Shown here in pieces: positions 29,523 to 38,538 of a stretch of DNA of 64,000 nt (the stretch's first letter is position 1; every line of letters starts with the position of its first letter). The stretch is from Thermodesulfovibrio thiophilus DSM 17215. Lineage in GTDB: Bacteria > Nitrospirota > Thermodesulfovibrionia > Thermodesulfovibrionales > Thermodesulfovibrionaceae. Location of the stretch: the NCBI RefSeq assembly GCF_000423865.1, contig NZ_AUIU01000014.1, positions 124,001 to 188,000 on the forward strand, in the 5' to 3' direction. The notes under the pieces are model-generated. The model had not been told where the DNA came from and ran no database searches. It saw nothing but the letters and a program-made list of their open reading frames with translations. The position numbers and the translations under genes were made by a program.

Positions 29523-30314
29523 TTAATCACTATCTTCTACAATTCTCTTAAGCTTTTGTTTTTCACCCGGTAAAACAACACTAATACTGAACATAAGCCT
29601 CAAATCAGGACTTCTATCTTTTATATCAAAACCAGCTCCTACAGTAGTATAAGAACAATCTGTTATTTTCACCCTATAGCCAAGTCTCCATTCTAAAAGG
29701 TCTATTTTGTTTTCATCAATAGCTTTTCTGCCTATGATTTCAAAGAGAATACTTGAGTTATAACTTACACTCAGTTCTGAACCCAGATTAATATTCCATG
29801 TCTCTTTTAAATCTTCTCTATTTGGATGAAAATACATTACATTTCCATGTACTTTAACCGGTCCTATTTTTTTTGTAAGAATCAAACCACCACCAGCCCC
29901 TCCCTCAGTAGAAAATTCCTCCTTACCGATGTCTCCTGCAATATAAAGCATATATGCAAAAGCTGGTATATATGTAGTTTCATCAATTATCCTGTGTTTA
30001 AAGCCCAGATTAATGTCCTCTGCACCAGCATCATCTCCTGAGTTTTTATATGAAAGATTGTATGGAAGATTAGTTATAATTTCAAGATTATTGGTTAATC
30101 CATAGGAAATATTTAAATTTGTTCTTTCTATATCAGGATTATTTGCAACTTCAAATCCAAGATCAATCGCTACCTGCTTTTTTTTGGGAGATTCTGCAGA
30201 AAAAGTAGAAAATACTGAAAATGGCGCTGTTGGTGAAAATCCTTTTCTATCAAAGGAGTAAGCATTAGAAGTTAAAAACACAATAAAAATAAAAACAGCC
30301 AGCAGTCTTTTCAT
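29523..30314 (-). CDS. Outer-membrane beta-barrel-like protein
   Basis: 263 residues with an N-terminal signal peptide (MKRLLAVFIFIVFLTSNAYS). Alternating-pattern beta strands follow (INISYGLTNNLEIITNLPYNLSYK, YRVKITDCSYTTVGAGFDI) resembling the transporter/MetA-pathway phenol-degradation-like barrels. No specific function can be assigned. Gene order places it directly before tatA/B, but export would be via Sec. A bidirectional spacer of 67 bp separates it from the LysR gene. Confidence 0.7.
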   Translation of the reverse strand: MKRLLAVFIFIVFLTSNAYSFDRKGFSPTAPFSVFSTFSAESPKKKQVAIDLGFEVANNPDIERTNLNISYGLTNNLEIITNLPYNLSYKNSGDDAGAEDINLGFKHRIIDETTYIPAFAYMLYIAGDIGKEEFSTEGGAGGGLILTKKIGPVKVHGNVMYFHPNREDLKETWNINLGSELSVSYNSSILFEIIGRKAIDENKIDLLEWRLGYRVKITDCSYTTVGAGFDIKDRSPDLRLMFSISVVLPGEKQKLKRIVEDSD

Positions 30315-30381
30315 TTAAGAAAAGGATATCAAAAAAAACAAAATCTGTCAAATGTTAACATAATTCTGCTAAAATGTCTGC

Positions 30382-31272
30382 ATGGATATTCATCAACTTC
30401 AAATTTTCATATCTGTATTTAAAAATAAAAGTTTTTCAAAAGCTGCTAAGGAACTCTTTTTAACACAACCCACAATAAGTGAACATATAAAAACAATTGA
30501 AGAAGAATTAAACTCTAAATTATTTGATAGAATCGGTAAATCTATCATTCCGACAACAGAGGCAGAACTGCTTTATGATCACGCAGTTAGAATTATAGAA
30601 AAAGTTGAAAAATTAAAAGATGATTTACAGAAAATCAAATCAACTCCATCAGGTAATCTGCATATTGCAGCAAGTAGTATTCCCGGAACTTATATTCTTC
30701 CTAAGTTAATATCTTCCTTCAAAAACATCTATCCTGATATTTCAATTCAAATAAGCATATCAGATTCAAAAACTGTATCAGACAGCCTGCTTTCTGGACA
30801 GATTTTCATGGGAATAGTCGGAACAAAACTTCATCAATCAAAAATTGAATATACACCTTTTATGAATGATGAACTCGTTATAGCCAGTCCTGATTTTATT
30901 AATGAATCATTTATTGAACCTGAAGAAATTCTCAGATATTCTTTCATAATGAGGGAGGAAGGTTCAGGAACAAGAAAAGAAATGGAACGCTGGTTTAATG
31001 ACATAGGAATAGATATTGAAAAATTAAAAGTGGTTTGTATTTTAAGCAGCACAGATGCTGTAAAACAGGCGATAAAAAATGGTGTGGGTATTTCGATTCT
31101 TTCAATTCATGCCATTAAAGACGAAATAGAATGTCAGAAACTAAAAGCAATAAAAATAAAAAACTATCAGATGAATAGAGCCTTTTATATAGCTAGTTCT
31201 ACTAAAAGAACTTTACCTCATATATATAAACTTTTTTATGAATTTTTAAAGAAAAATTCCTTTACTTTATAA
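30382..31272 (+). CDS. LysR-family transcriptional regulator
   Basis: 296 residues. Winged helix-turn-helix at residues 1-60 (FSKAAKELFLTQPTISEHIKTIEEELNSKLFDR) and a type-2 periplasmic-binding-like effector domain from residue 90. The effector-domain start (AASSIPGTYILPKLISSF...SDSKTVSDSLLSG) resembles the group annotated as selenium-metabolism-associated LysR regulators, which would fit a Sec-using genome. That subfamily call is a guess. There is no ribosome binding site. A TAAAAT box ends 6 nt before the ATG, suggesting a leaderless message. Its 3' end overlaps the convergent DsbC-like gene by 11 bp. Confidence 0.9.
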   Translation: MDIHQLQIFISVFKNKSFSKAAKELFLTQPTISEHIKTIEEELNSKLFDRIGKSIIPTTEAELLYDHAVRIIEKVEKLKDDLQKIKSTPSGNLHIAASSIPGTYILPKLISSFKNIYPDISIQISISDSKTVSDSLLSGQIFMGIVGTKLHQSKIEYTPFMNDELVIASPDFINESFIEPEEILRYSFIMREEGSGTRKEMERWFNDIGIDIEKLKVVCILSSTDAVKQAIKNGVGISILSIHAIKDEIECQKLKAIKIKNYQMNRAFYIASSTKRTLPHIYKLFYEFLKKNSFTL

Positions 31273-31993
31273 TATTGTCAAGCTCCTGAGGTGAAAAGCC
31301 CATCAGGCGTTTCCCATTAAAAGAGATAAATGAAGGCGTTCCATTTATATTAATTTTTTTCATAAGTGCTATTGAATCTTCTATCTTTTTAACACCTTCT
31401 GAGCATTTATTTCCTGTCCATCTGGAATTCAAATAATCATCATATTGCATTCCTGAACAGACTGCTTTTATGGATTTATCTTTCGCCTGAGGATGAAGAC
31501 TTTCAAGAGGCAAAAGGATCACCTTTATTTCAACCTTGTTTGCATCAGCCCATTGTTTAACTGCTGCTTTAGTTTTTTCACAGAATGGACAATCCGGATC
31601 AGTAATCATATAAATATATTTATTGTATCCTTCTGGTTTATAAGAAAAAGCAACAACACTGTCTATTTCTGATAGAAAATTTTTAAAAAGCTTCTCCTGC
31701 ATTCTTTCCAGAGTTGCTTTACTTAAAAATGTACCATCTTTATAAATATCTCCAAAGATAAAAGTTTTTCCATCAGGATATGCATAAAAAATACTAAAAC
31801 CTCCATTACGTTGAACTACAACCTGACAGAGATTAGTTCCTTTAATTTCATTTTTTTCAATAATACTATCAAAATTAATCTTCAAAGTTTCTTTTAAATC
31901 CTTCTCTTTTACAGTTGAACATGGATTACCACTTAAGTTACAAGCAGACAACGCAATCATTAAAAATATTAAAAAAAATCCTACTTTTCTCAT
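31262..31993 (-). CDS. DsbC/DsbG-like thiol-disulfide lipoprotein
   Basis: 243 residues with a lipoprotein signal (FLIFLMIALSACN; lipobox LSAC). A thioredoxin-fold domain carries CPFC within TDPDCPFCEKTK near residue 138, and a cis-Pro region NGTPSFISFNGKRLMGF near the C terminus. An N-terminal dimerisation-like part is present. It probably isomerises disulfides of exported proteins at the periplasmic side. AAGAAGGTGG ribosome binding site is present. Confidence 0.85.
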   Translation of the reverse strand: MRKVGFFLIFLMIALSACNLSGNPCSTVKEKDLKETLKINFDSIIEKNEIKGTNLCQVVVQRNGGFSIFYAYPDGKTFIFGDIYKDGTFLSKATLERMQEKLFKNFLSEIDSVVAFSYKPEGYNKYIYMITDPDCPFCEKTKAAVKQWADANKVEIKVILLPLESLHPQAKDKSIKAVCSGMQYDDYLNSRWTGNKCSEGVKKIEDSIALMKKININGTPSFISFNGKRLMGFSPQELDNIIK

Positions 31994-32206
31994 ATTTAAC
32001 CACCTTCTTTTGAGTTAGTAATTAATTAAAATAATTATAGTTAAGTTTAAAAATTGTTATTCATAAAAATCAAGAAAATATAAAAAGGTTGTGATTACGT
32101 TAATGAAGCTGATTTTTATATAGATAAAATTGTTTTATAACTTTAATTTTTACAGGCTTTTGTTTTATTATTGAATTAAATTTTTTACCAGTTTAGATGA
32201 TTAGAG

Positions 32207-33247
32207 ATGAAAATATATATAAATAATCTATTAAAAGAGAAAAAACAATTCGGCGTTTCCCGAGTAAAAAATGAACTCTATAAAAGATTGCCAAAATATT
32301 TATCAGAGTTTGATATTAAATGGGTAGAGTGTGATTTACCGACTTATGGAAGTCTTTTAAAAAATTGCATAAGAATTCTACTCACTGAAGCTTTATCTTT
32401 TAAAAAAGGAATATTTTTTAGTGCGTATTCTGAATTTCCATTTTTCAGCAAAATGAAAAAAGTTATTCTCATCCACGACATCAATCCTATTAAGTATCCT
32501 TATTTCAGATTTTATTCAAAATATTTTCATCTTATCTTAAAAAGAAGTTTTGAAAAGGATGTTCAGATAATTGCTGTTTCAGAGTTCACTAAAAATGAAA
32601 TTATTAACTGGTCTGACAGTCACGGAATGAAAATTTTTAATAAAATTGAAGTGGTTCATAATGGATACGATAAAACTGTTTTTAAAATGTCGGATGAAAA
32701 GAAAAATCTCGCAAAAGCTATGTTTGGCGTAGAAAATTATTTTCTATTTGTTGGAAATACGGAGAAATCTTCTAAAAATTTTAAAATATTAATAGAAATA
32801 TGGGAAAACAGTAATTTAAAAAAAAATTTTTCACTTGTAGTAGTTGGGAAAATAAATCAGCATTATAATTTGCCTCAAAATCATTATATAAAGTTCATTG
32901 GTTACTGTAGTAATGAAGAATTATCAACTTTATATAATAATGCTATTGCTTTAATTCATCCTGGAATTAATGAGGGTTTTGGATTAACTCCATTAGAAGC
33001 AATGGCATGTGGTTGCCCTGTAATAGTGGCTGACAGCGGTGCTTTGCCTGAAGTTGTGGGTGAAGCTGGTATTTTGGTAAATCCAGAAGATAAAAAATCA
33101 GTATATGATGCTATCTGGAGCTTTGGTAAAGACACATTAAAAAGGAAAGAATATATTGATAAGGGTTTAAAAAGAGCTCAAATGTTTGACTGGGAAAAAT
33201 CAGCAGAAAAAATCGCAGAAATTATCAGAAGGTTTATGAATGAATAA
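32207..33247 (+). CDS. Glycosyltransferase family 4
   Basis: GT-B fold retaining glycosyltransferase, 346 residues. The C-terminal nucleotide-sugar domain has the family signature HPGINEGFGLTPLEAMACGCPVIVADSGALPEVVGEAG with the E-x7-E glutamates near residues 257 and 265. Sugar and acceptor are unknown. It begins the polysaccharide cluster 32207-35881. About 210 bp of AT-rich sequence upstream has no gene. Confidence 0.9.
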   Translation: MKIYINNLLKEKKQFGVSRVKNELYKRLPKYLSEFDIKWVECDLPTYGSLLKNCIRILLTEALSFKKGIFFSAYSEFPFFSKMKKVILIHDINPIKYPYFRFYSKYFHLILKRSFEKDVQIIAVSEFTKNEIINWSDSHGMKIFNKIEVVHNGYDKTVFKMSDEKKNLAKAMFGVENYFLFVGNTEKSSKNFKILIEIWENSNLKKNFSLVVVGKINQHYNLPQNHYIKFIGYCSNEELSTLYNNAIALIHPGINEGFGLTPLEAMACGCPVIVADSGALPEVVGEAGILVNPEDKKSVYDAIWSFGKDTLKRKEYIDKGLKRAQMFDWEKSAEKIAEIIRRFMNE

Positions 33248-33584
33248 GTTCAATCATTATCATGAAATAAAAGGAGGCAAATTTCATGTATTAACAGAAA
33301 ACTGGACATCAATATTTATACCTCCTACTTCTATAAAACTAACTCGTTATGGCACTAATTTTTATGATTATTATACCCATATAAGACCGTACACAAAAAA
33401 ATCTTTATATCGTTTGTTTGTATCAGTAGGTTTTAAAGATATTTCTATTAAAGTAGAAAGAAATTTATTTATTATATTAGCCTTGCCCCTGCTTCTTATT
33501 ATGCAACTGACAAAAAAGTTTGATATAGGAAGATTACTTTATGAAATATTCGGTTGCGATTTATTCGGTGAAGCTCGCAAATGA
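33240..33584 (+). pseudogene. 5'-truncated SAM-dependent methyltransferase remnant
   Basis: A 114-residue ORF that resembles only the C-terminal third of a class I SAM methyltransferase. The stretch YDYYTHIRPYTKKSLYRLFVSVGF matches the usual end region where the loop and final beta strands lie. The SAM-binding motif I domain is absent, because the sequence upstream is the 3' end of the glycosyltransferase gene, which it overlaps by 8 bp. It is either a decayed gene fused into the operon by deletion, or a short protein of new function. Its stop overlaps the next glycosyltransferase start by 4 bp. Confidence 0.6.
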
Positions 33585-34684
33585 AGATTCTTCATCTAAT
33601 CTATGACCATATAAATAATCCATGGATTGGTGGAGGTGGAGCTGTAAGGGCTTATGAGATAAATAAACGATTAGCCATGAAAGGGCATGAGATTTTAACT
33701 ATTTCAGGAAAATATCCTGATGCAGAGAATTATGAAGAAGATAACCTCAGATTCAACTTTCTTGGTAGTGATAAAAACTATATTTTAAGCGTATTTTCCT
33801 ATGTTTTTAAGGCTATACAGTATCTAAAAAAGCATGCCTATGATTTCGATATAGTCATTGAAGATTTTGCTCCCTGGAACCCTGTGTTTTCATCCTTTTT
33901 TCATAAAAATGTTATTTTACAACTTCACCATAAAGAAGGTCGTAACATCTTAAGAAAATATTTTATTTTAGGGCTGCCTTTTTATCTAATTGAAATGTTT
34001 TATCCAAAATTATTTTCTAATATTATTACAGTTTCAAATAAAACCAGAGATAATTTTAGAGTTAACAGCGCAGTAATTCCTAATGGAATTTCGGAAGTTT
34101 TGCTATATGAAAAATCTTTAAATCATGATTATATTGCCTATATTGGAAGAATTGATATCTATAACAAGGGATTAGATGTACTCCTTACTGCTGTAAAAAA
34201 TATTAAAATCAAAATATTAATTGCTGGTAAAGGAAAAGATGAAAATAAACTTACAAAAAAAATAAAGAATTTAAACATCACAAACATTCATTTTATTGGT
34301 TTTCTGGCTGAAAACAAGAAGGTTTCGTTTATTTCAAAAGCAAAATTTTTAATCATGCCTTCAAGATTTGAAGGACAGGGAATTGTTGCATTAGAGGCTG
34401 CATCTATGGGAAAGCCTGTTATAGTCAGTGACATACCTGAACTAAGATGGGTTGTTGAAGCTGGATTTGGTATAAGTTTTAAGAGCGAAGATGCTACTGA
34501 TTTAGCAGAAAAAATCAATTTTCTTTTACAAAGGGATGATTTAATCACAGAGATGGGCAAACGCGGTATTGAGTATGCAAAGCAGTTTACATGGGATAGA
34601 ATTGCAGAAAAATATGAACACTATCTTCTTTCCTTGCATAATAAATTTTCTCATGCAGAAAATCTTAGTCTTAAACAAAGATGA
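33581..34684 (+). CDS. Glycosyltransferase family 4
   Basis: 367 residues, GT-B fold. N-terminal acceptor domain starts ILHLIYDHINNPWIGGGGAVRAYEINKRL. Nucleotide-sugar domain has YIGRIDIYNKGLDVLL and SRFEGQGIVALEAASMGKPVIVSDIPELRWVV with the two catalytic-region glutamates. Probably adds a sugar to a lipid-linked glycan exported by the flippase next to it. Confidence 0.9.
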   Translation: MKILHLIYDHINNPWIGGGGAVRAYEINKRLAMKGHEILTISGKYPDAENYEEDNLRFNFLGSDKNYILSVFSYVFKAIQYLKKHAYDFDIVIEDFAPWNPVFSSFFHKNVILQLHHKEGRNILRKYFILGLPFYLIEMFYPKLFSNIITVSNKTRDNFRVNSAVIPNGISEVLLYEKSLNHDYIAYIGRIDIYNKGLDVLLTAVKNIKIKILIAGKGKDENKLTKKIKNLNITNIHFIGFLAENKKVSFISKAKFLIMPSRFEGQGIVALEAASMGKPVIVSDIPELRWVVEAGFGISFKSEDATDLAEKINFLLQRDDLITEMGKRGIEYAKQFTWDRIAEKYEHYLLSLHNKFSHAENLSLKQR

Positions 34685-35881
34685 ATGTTTAAAGATATCT
34701 CCTCTGTAAGCCTTGCATTTTTATATGTCAACATTCTCGGCTTTTTTTTTCACTCGATAGTGAGCAGAAGTCTTGGACCAGCAGGATATGGAGAATTTAT
34801 GGTTTTATATTCCTTTATGCTGGTAGTTGGAAATATAACAGCACTATTAAGCACAGTTGGAGTAAAAACTGTAGTTGAAAATCTTTCAAACAAATTTGAA
34901 GTTTTACGCTCTTTAAGACAGTACGGAATTTTTATAGGAGCCTTTTTTGCATTTATTGCCTGTATAATGTCACCAGTTTTTAAAAATTTCTTAAATGTAA
35001 CAGAGATTTATTACTTTTTTATAATCGCATTTATATGGCTTGGTATGTTTAGTCTTGCTGTTGAACGAAGTTTTCTACAGGCAACCGGAAAATTCCATAT
35101 TTATGCATTTTCTACTGCTTTTGAATGCACAATAAAGCTTCTAGCAGCAATTATAGCAACATATATTGGATTAAAGATTGGCGGTGTTCTTTCTGCTTCT
35201 GCCGTTGCGATTTTTTTATCACTGTTATTTCTTGTTTCAATTAACAGAGAGCTTTGGGGCAAAAAGATTAAATTAAGTATAAAAAAAATGATCAAGATTG
35301 CTGTTTATGTATCACCATCTGGCCTGTTTGTATATGCTGATGACATTTTTATCAGAAGAATATTTGATTCCCATACTGCAGGACTCTTTGCATCTGCATC
35401 TATAATTGGAAAAATACTTATTTGGTTCAGTCTGTCCATTCTTGCTATATACTTCCCTAAATTTGTTCATTCTAAAACCTCGTCAGCACTGAAAAAATTC
35501 GCTTTACAGATGTTTGGTATTGTTTTAATAACTGAATTGGGTGCTCAAGTTGTTTTTTTCATTATCGGAAAACCTTTGTTTTTAATGCTATTTGGCAGTA
35601 AATTTGAACCCGCTCTACAATTTATACCATACTATTTTCTAGCTATTTTACCGCTAATTATAGATATGATTTTTATAAGCCTGGCAACAGCAGTTGAAAA
35701 AGGTCTTACTTTAATTTATATTCATCTAATTGTGTTTTACAGTCTGTTTATTTTCCTATCATTTAGTTCAATCTTTGACTATCTGGAATATATTTTTTCA
35801 ATCAATCTATTTTTTTTCTTTTTATATCTATGGATGTTTAAAAAAGAAATTTTTATTACTAACAAAGATAGCCAGCATTAG
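34685..35881 (+). CDS. Polysaccharide flippase (Wzx/RfbX-like, MOP superfamily)
   Basis: 398 residues with about 12 hydrophobic helices. The start region (FLYVNILGFFFHSIVSRSLGPAGYGEFMVLYSF) matches the N-terminal pattern of MOP-superfamily O-antigen flippases. It would translocate lipid-linked glycans made by the two glycosyltransferases. The ATG directly follows the previous stop with no gap. No terminator is evident in the 135 bp before tilS. Confidence 0.88.
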   Translation: MFKDISSVSLAFLYVNILGFFFHSIVSRSLGPAGYGEFMVLYSFMLVVGNITALLSTVGVKTVVENLSNKFEVLRSLRQYGIFIGAFFAFIACIMSPVFKNFLNVTEIYYFFIIAFIWLGMFSLAVERSFLQATGKFHIYAFSTAFECTIKLLAAIIATYIGLKIGGVLSASAVAIFLSLLFLVSINRELWGKKIKLSIKKMIKIAVYVSPSGLFVYADDIFIRRIFDSHTAGLFASASIIGKILIWFSLSILAIYFPKFVHSKTSSALKKFALQMFGIVLITELGAQVVFFIIGKPLFLMLFGSKFEPALQFIPYYFLAILPLIIDMIFISLATAVEKGLTLIYIHLIVFYSLFIFLSFSSIFDYLEYIFSINLFFFFLYLWMFKKEIFITNKDSQH

Positions 35882-36000
35882 TATTTAAGCGGTTTTTGGA
35901 CATTAATAAACCTTAAAGCAGCAAGTGGATGTGCTGCGAGAATGAGCGAAAACTCATACCATCTGTCAAAGCATCTTTTCAGCACCAAAAATTTCAAAAT

Positions 36001-36016
36001 CTGTTAAAATTAACAG
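36001..36016 (+). promoter_or_regulatory. 16-bp palindrome containing a -10 box next to the tilS start
   Basis: CTGTTAAAATTAACAG is a perfect inverted repeat immediately before the tilS ATG. It contains TAAAAT (36005-36010), ending 6 nt before the ATG. It may be a -10 of a leaderless promoter, an operator, or both. No ribosome binding site is present. Confidence 0.45.
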
Positions 36017-37399
36017 ATGGATATTCTTAAAAAAGTCAAGCAAACAATTGAAAAATATAATATGATTACAAAGCAAGACCATGTTCTAATAGGTTTATCC
36101 GGTGGACCTGATTCTGTGTTTCTTCTTCAGATTTTAAGCATGCTTAAACCTGAATACAGATTAAATATTTCAGCCGCATATATAGACCATGGATTAAGAC
36201 CCGGAGATGTTCCAGATGAAATAGAATTCTGTAAAAATTTATGTAACAGTTTTGATATCAATTTTTATACTCAATCGATAGATGTTAAGAGTTATGCTCA
36301 AAAACAGAGAATGAATATTCAGGAAGCAGCGAGAATCCTTAGATACGGAGTATTAGATCAGATAAGCATTAACATTAACGCACACAAGATTGCAGTTGCT
36401 CATAATGCTGATGACCAGGCTGAGACAGTTATAATGAGATTGCTCAGAGGTGCAGGACCTGCTGGACTAAGCGGAATTCCACCTGTAAGAAAAAAAATCA
36501 TCAGACCTATTATAGAAATTGAAAGAGAAGAAATCGAAAGATTTTTATCAGAAAAAAATATTCCTTTCATTATTGACCCTTCAAATGCAAGTCTGAAATA
36601 TTTAAGAAATAGAATCAGACACAATTTAATGCCTGTAATTAAATCACTCTCTCCACAGGCTACAAAAATCATTTCAAAGACCGCTGATATCCTGAGAGAA
36701 GAAAATGATTATATCAATGTTAATGTTACAAAAGCTCTAATGAGACTTATGAGCAGAAGAACGGATAAATCAGTGGAACTATTCTGTAATCCAATGGAAG
36801 TTTTAAACCTTGTAATACTGAGAAGAGCTTTAAGATTTGCAATTGACAGTGTCGCAGGGTTAAAAGGATTAACATTTGACCATATCGAAGACATAGTAAA
36901 CCTGATTAAAAAGGGAAAATCAGGTGATAGAATCTATCTTCCTAAAGGTATTCGAGCAATCAAGGGATATTCAACTTTAACTATAACAGCAGAACCTCCG
37001 GGAAAACTTTCAACATATAAAATAACAGAACCTCATGATATTTATCTTAAAGAATCTTCAATTGTTTTAAGTCTGAAAGAAATAAAAAGGGAGGATATTC
37101 AAAATCTTGGCGACGGTAAAAATACAATCTATATTGACAGGGATAAGATTGAGTTTCCATTAATAATACGAGCAAGAAAACCTGGAGATTATTTTTATCC
37201 CTTTGGTTTTGGCAGACGAAAAAAGCTTCAGGATTTTTTTGTTGATGAAAAAGTTCCAAGAGATGAACGAGATACGATACCGGTAATTGAAAGCAAAGGA
37301 GAAATTATATGCATTGCAGGATACAGACTTGACGACAGATTTAAAATTGATGATAATACGAAGATATGTTTACAGATAAAAATTATGCCAAAGTTATAA
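36017..37399 (+). CDS. tilS: tRNA(Ile)-lysidine synthase
   Basis: Modifies C34 of tRNA-Ile(CAU) to lysidine, changing its codon specificity from AUG to AUA; essential in most bacteria. The 460 residues carry the PP-loop LIGLSGGPDSVFLL near residue 27, HGLRPGDVPDEIEFCKNLC, and AHNADDQAETVIMRLLRGAG. The C-terminal TilS domain (RARKPGDYFYPFGFGRRKKLQDFFVDEKVPRDERDTIPVI) is intact. The 3' end overlaps the next gene by 34 bp. Confidence 0.95.
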   Translation: MDILKKVKQTIEKYNMITKQDHVLIGLSGGPDSVFLLQILSMLKPEYRLNISAAYIDHGLRPGDVPDEIEFCKNLCNSFDINFYTQSIDVKSYAQKQRMNIQEAARILRYGVLDQISININAHKIAVAHNADDQAETVIMRLLRGAGPAGLSGIPPVRKKIIRPIIEIEREEIERFLSEKNIPFIIDPSNASLKYLRNRIRHNLMPVIKSLSPQATKIISKTADILREENDYINVNVTKALMRLMSRRTDKSVELFCNPMEVLNLVILRRALRFAIDSVAGLKGLTFDHIEDIVNLIKKGKSGDRIYLPKGIRAIKGYSTLTITAEPPGKLSTYKITEPHDIYLKESSIVLSLKEIKREDIQNLGDGKNTIYIDRDKIEFPLIIRARKPGDYFYPFGFGRRKKLQDFFVDEKVPRDERDTIPVIESKGEIICIAGYRLDDRFKIDDNTKICLQIKIMPKL

Positions 37400-38538
37400 T
37401 CACATTTTTCATTATAATCTCGGTAATTTTATTTTCAGCCGGTAATTTATATTGTGCAGAAACCCTATCAGATTCAATAAAAAATAAGCTTGATACAATT
37501 TATCAAAAATATTCAAATTCTATTATTCCTATAGATGGAGCTATGGCTACTGCAATAGATAAAAATTACGCAATAATACCATCAACAGTTTCTGAAAACA
37601 CAAAAAAGATTTCATTGGTAGCATTAGACTCAAAACTAGGTATTGCAGTAATAAAACTTAATAGAGATTTAACTCCGATAAATTTCGATCTTCCATCATC
37701 AAAGGACAATTTATTTTTTCTTCTAACAATCCTGGAAGAGCCTGCTGTGATGCTGGTTAAAGGAAAATTTGAAGATAACAAAATTCAGATACAGGGCAAA
37801 CAGATTCCGGGTTCACTACTGCTTTCTTTCGATTTAATTCCTTTAGGCGTTGTAATTAAGAGCAGTAATGTTTCAGAAGTGTTATTAATTAAACCTTTTT
37901 ACCAGGAAATCTACAAATTAATCAACAGGAAGCCAGGATGGTTAGGACTTCAGGGGCAAACAGTCACTGCTGAATTAGGCAAAGCACTGTCTGTTTACGA
38001 AGGTGTTGTAATCACAAACATATATGAAGGTGGCCCTTCAGACAAAGCAGGATTGAAAAGAGGAGATGTGATAGTTCAGGCAGACGGTTTTAAGATTAAA
38101 GAATTAAAAGATCTGCAAAATCTGATTTCAACAAAATTTGCAGGTGAGTCTGTTAATCTTACAATATCACGGGAAGGCTCTCAAATGGAAGTCTCAGTAA
38201 CTCTTGGAGAATCTCCAGACAACGTAGCTCAAACAAAAGCTTCGTATATAATACCACAGATAAAAGGCACTGACATTGTAGAAATTCCGGAAAATGTTAG
38301 AGCAAAGCTGAAAAAATCCATAAAAGGCGTATTCGTTAAAAAAATAGATGAAAACAGCCCGGCACTGGGTATATTGAAAGTTGACGATATAATTGTTGAA
38401 ATCAATAAAAAATCCATAACCAACCTCAAAGACTTCAACGAAGCCATTTCAAAAGCTGGACAAAATGACCTTCTCATCCTTGTTTACAGGCAGGACAGTT
38501 TTCAATATGTAATAATACCCGGGCAAAAATCTCATTAG
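37366..38538 (+). CDS. DegP/HtrA-like protein with a degenerate protease domain and two PDZ domains
   Basis: 390 residues. A signal peptide or anchor (IITFFIIISVILFSAGNLYCA) is followed by a reduced trypsin-like region (residues about 40-165: MATAIDKNYAIIPSTV, VALDSKLGIAVIKL). The catalytic His-Asp-Ser triad is not recognisable, and the expected GNSGGP motif is missing, replaced by QIPGSLLLSFDLIPLGVV. Two PDZ domains follow at about 188-280 (GVVITNIYEGGPSDKAGLKRGDVIVQADG) and 300-388. Probably a periplasmic scaffold or chaperone rather than a protease. The convergent radical SAM gene overlaps its 3' end by 65 bp. Confidence 0.82.
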   Translation: MFTDKNYAKVIITFFIIISVILFSAGNLYCAETLSDSIKNKLDTIYQKYSNSIIPIDGAMATAIDKNYAIIPSTVSENTKKISLVALDSKLGIAVIKLNRDLTPINFDLPSSKDNLFFLLTILEEPAVMLVKGKFEDNKIQIQGKQIPGSLLLSFDLIPLGVVIKSSNVSEVLLIKPFYQEIYKLINRKPGWLGLQGQTVTAELGKALSVYEGVVITNIYEGGPSDKAGLKRGDVIVQADGFKIKELKDLQNLISTKFAGESVNLTISREGSQMEVSVTLGESPDNVAQTKASYIIPQIKGTDIVEIPENVRAKLKKSIKGVFVKKIDENSPALGILKVDDIIVEINKKSITNLKDFNEAISKAGQNDLLILVYRQDSFQYVIIPGQKSH

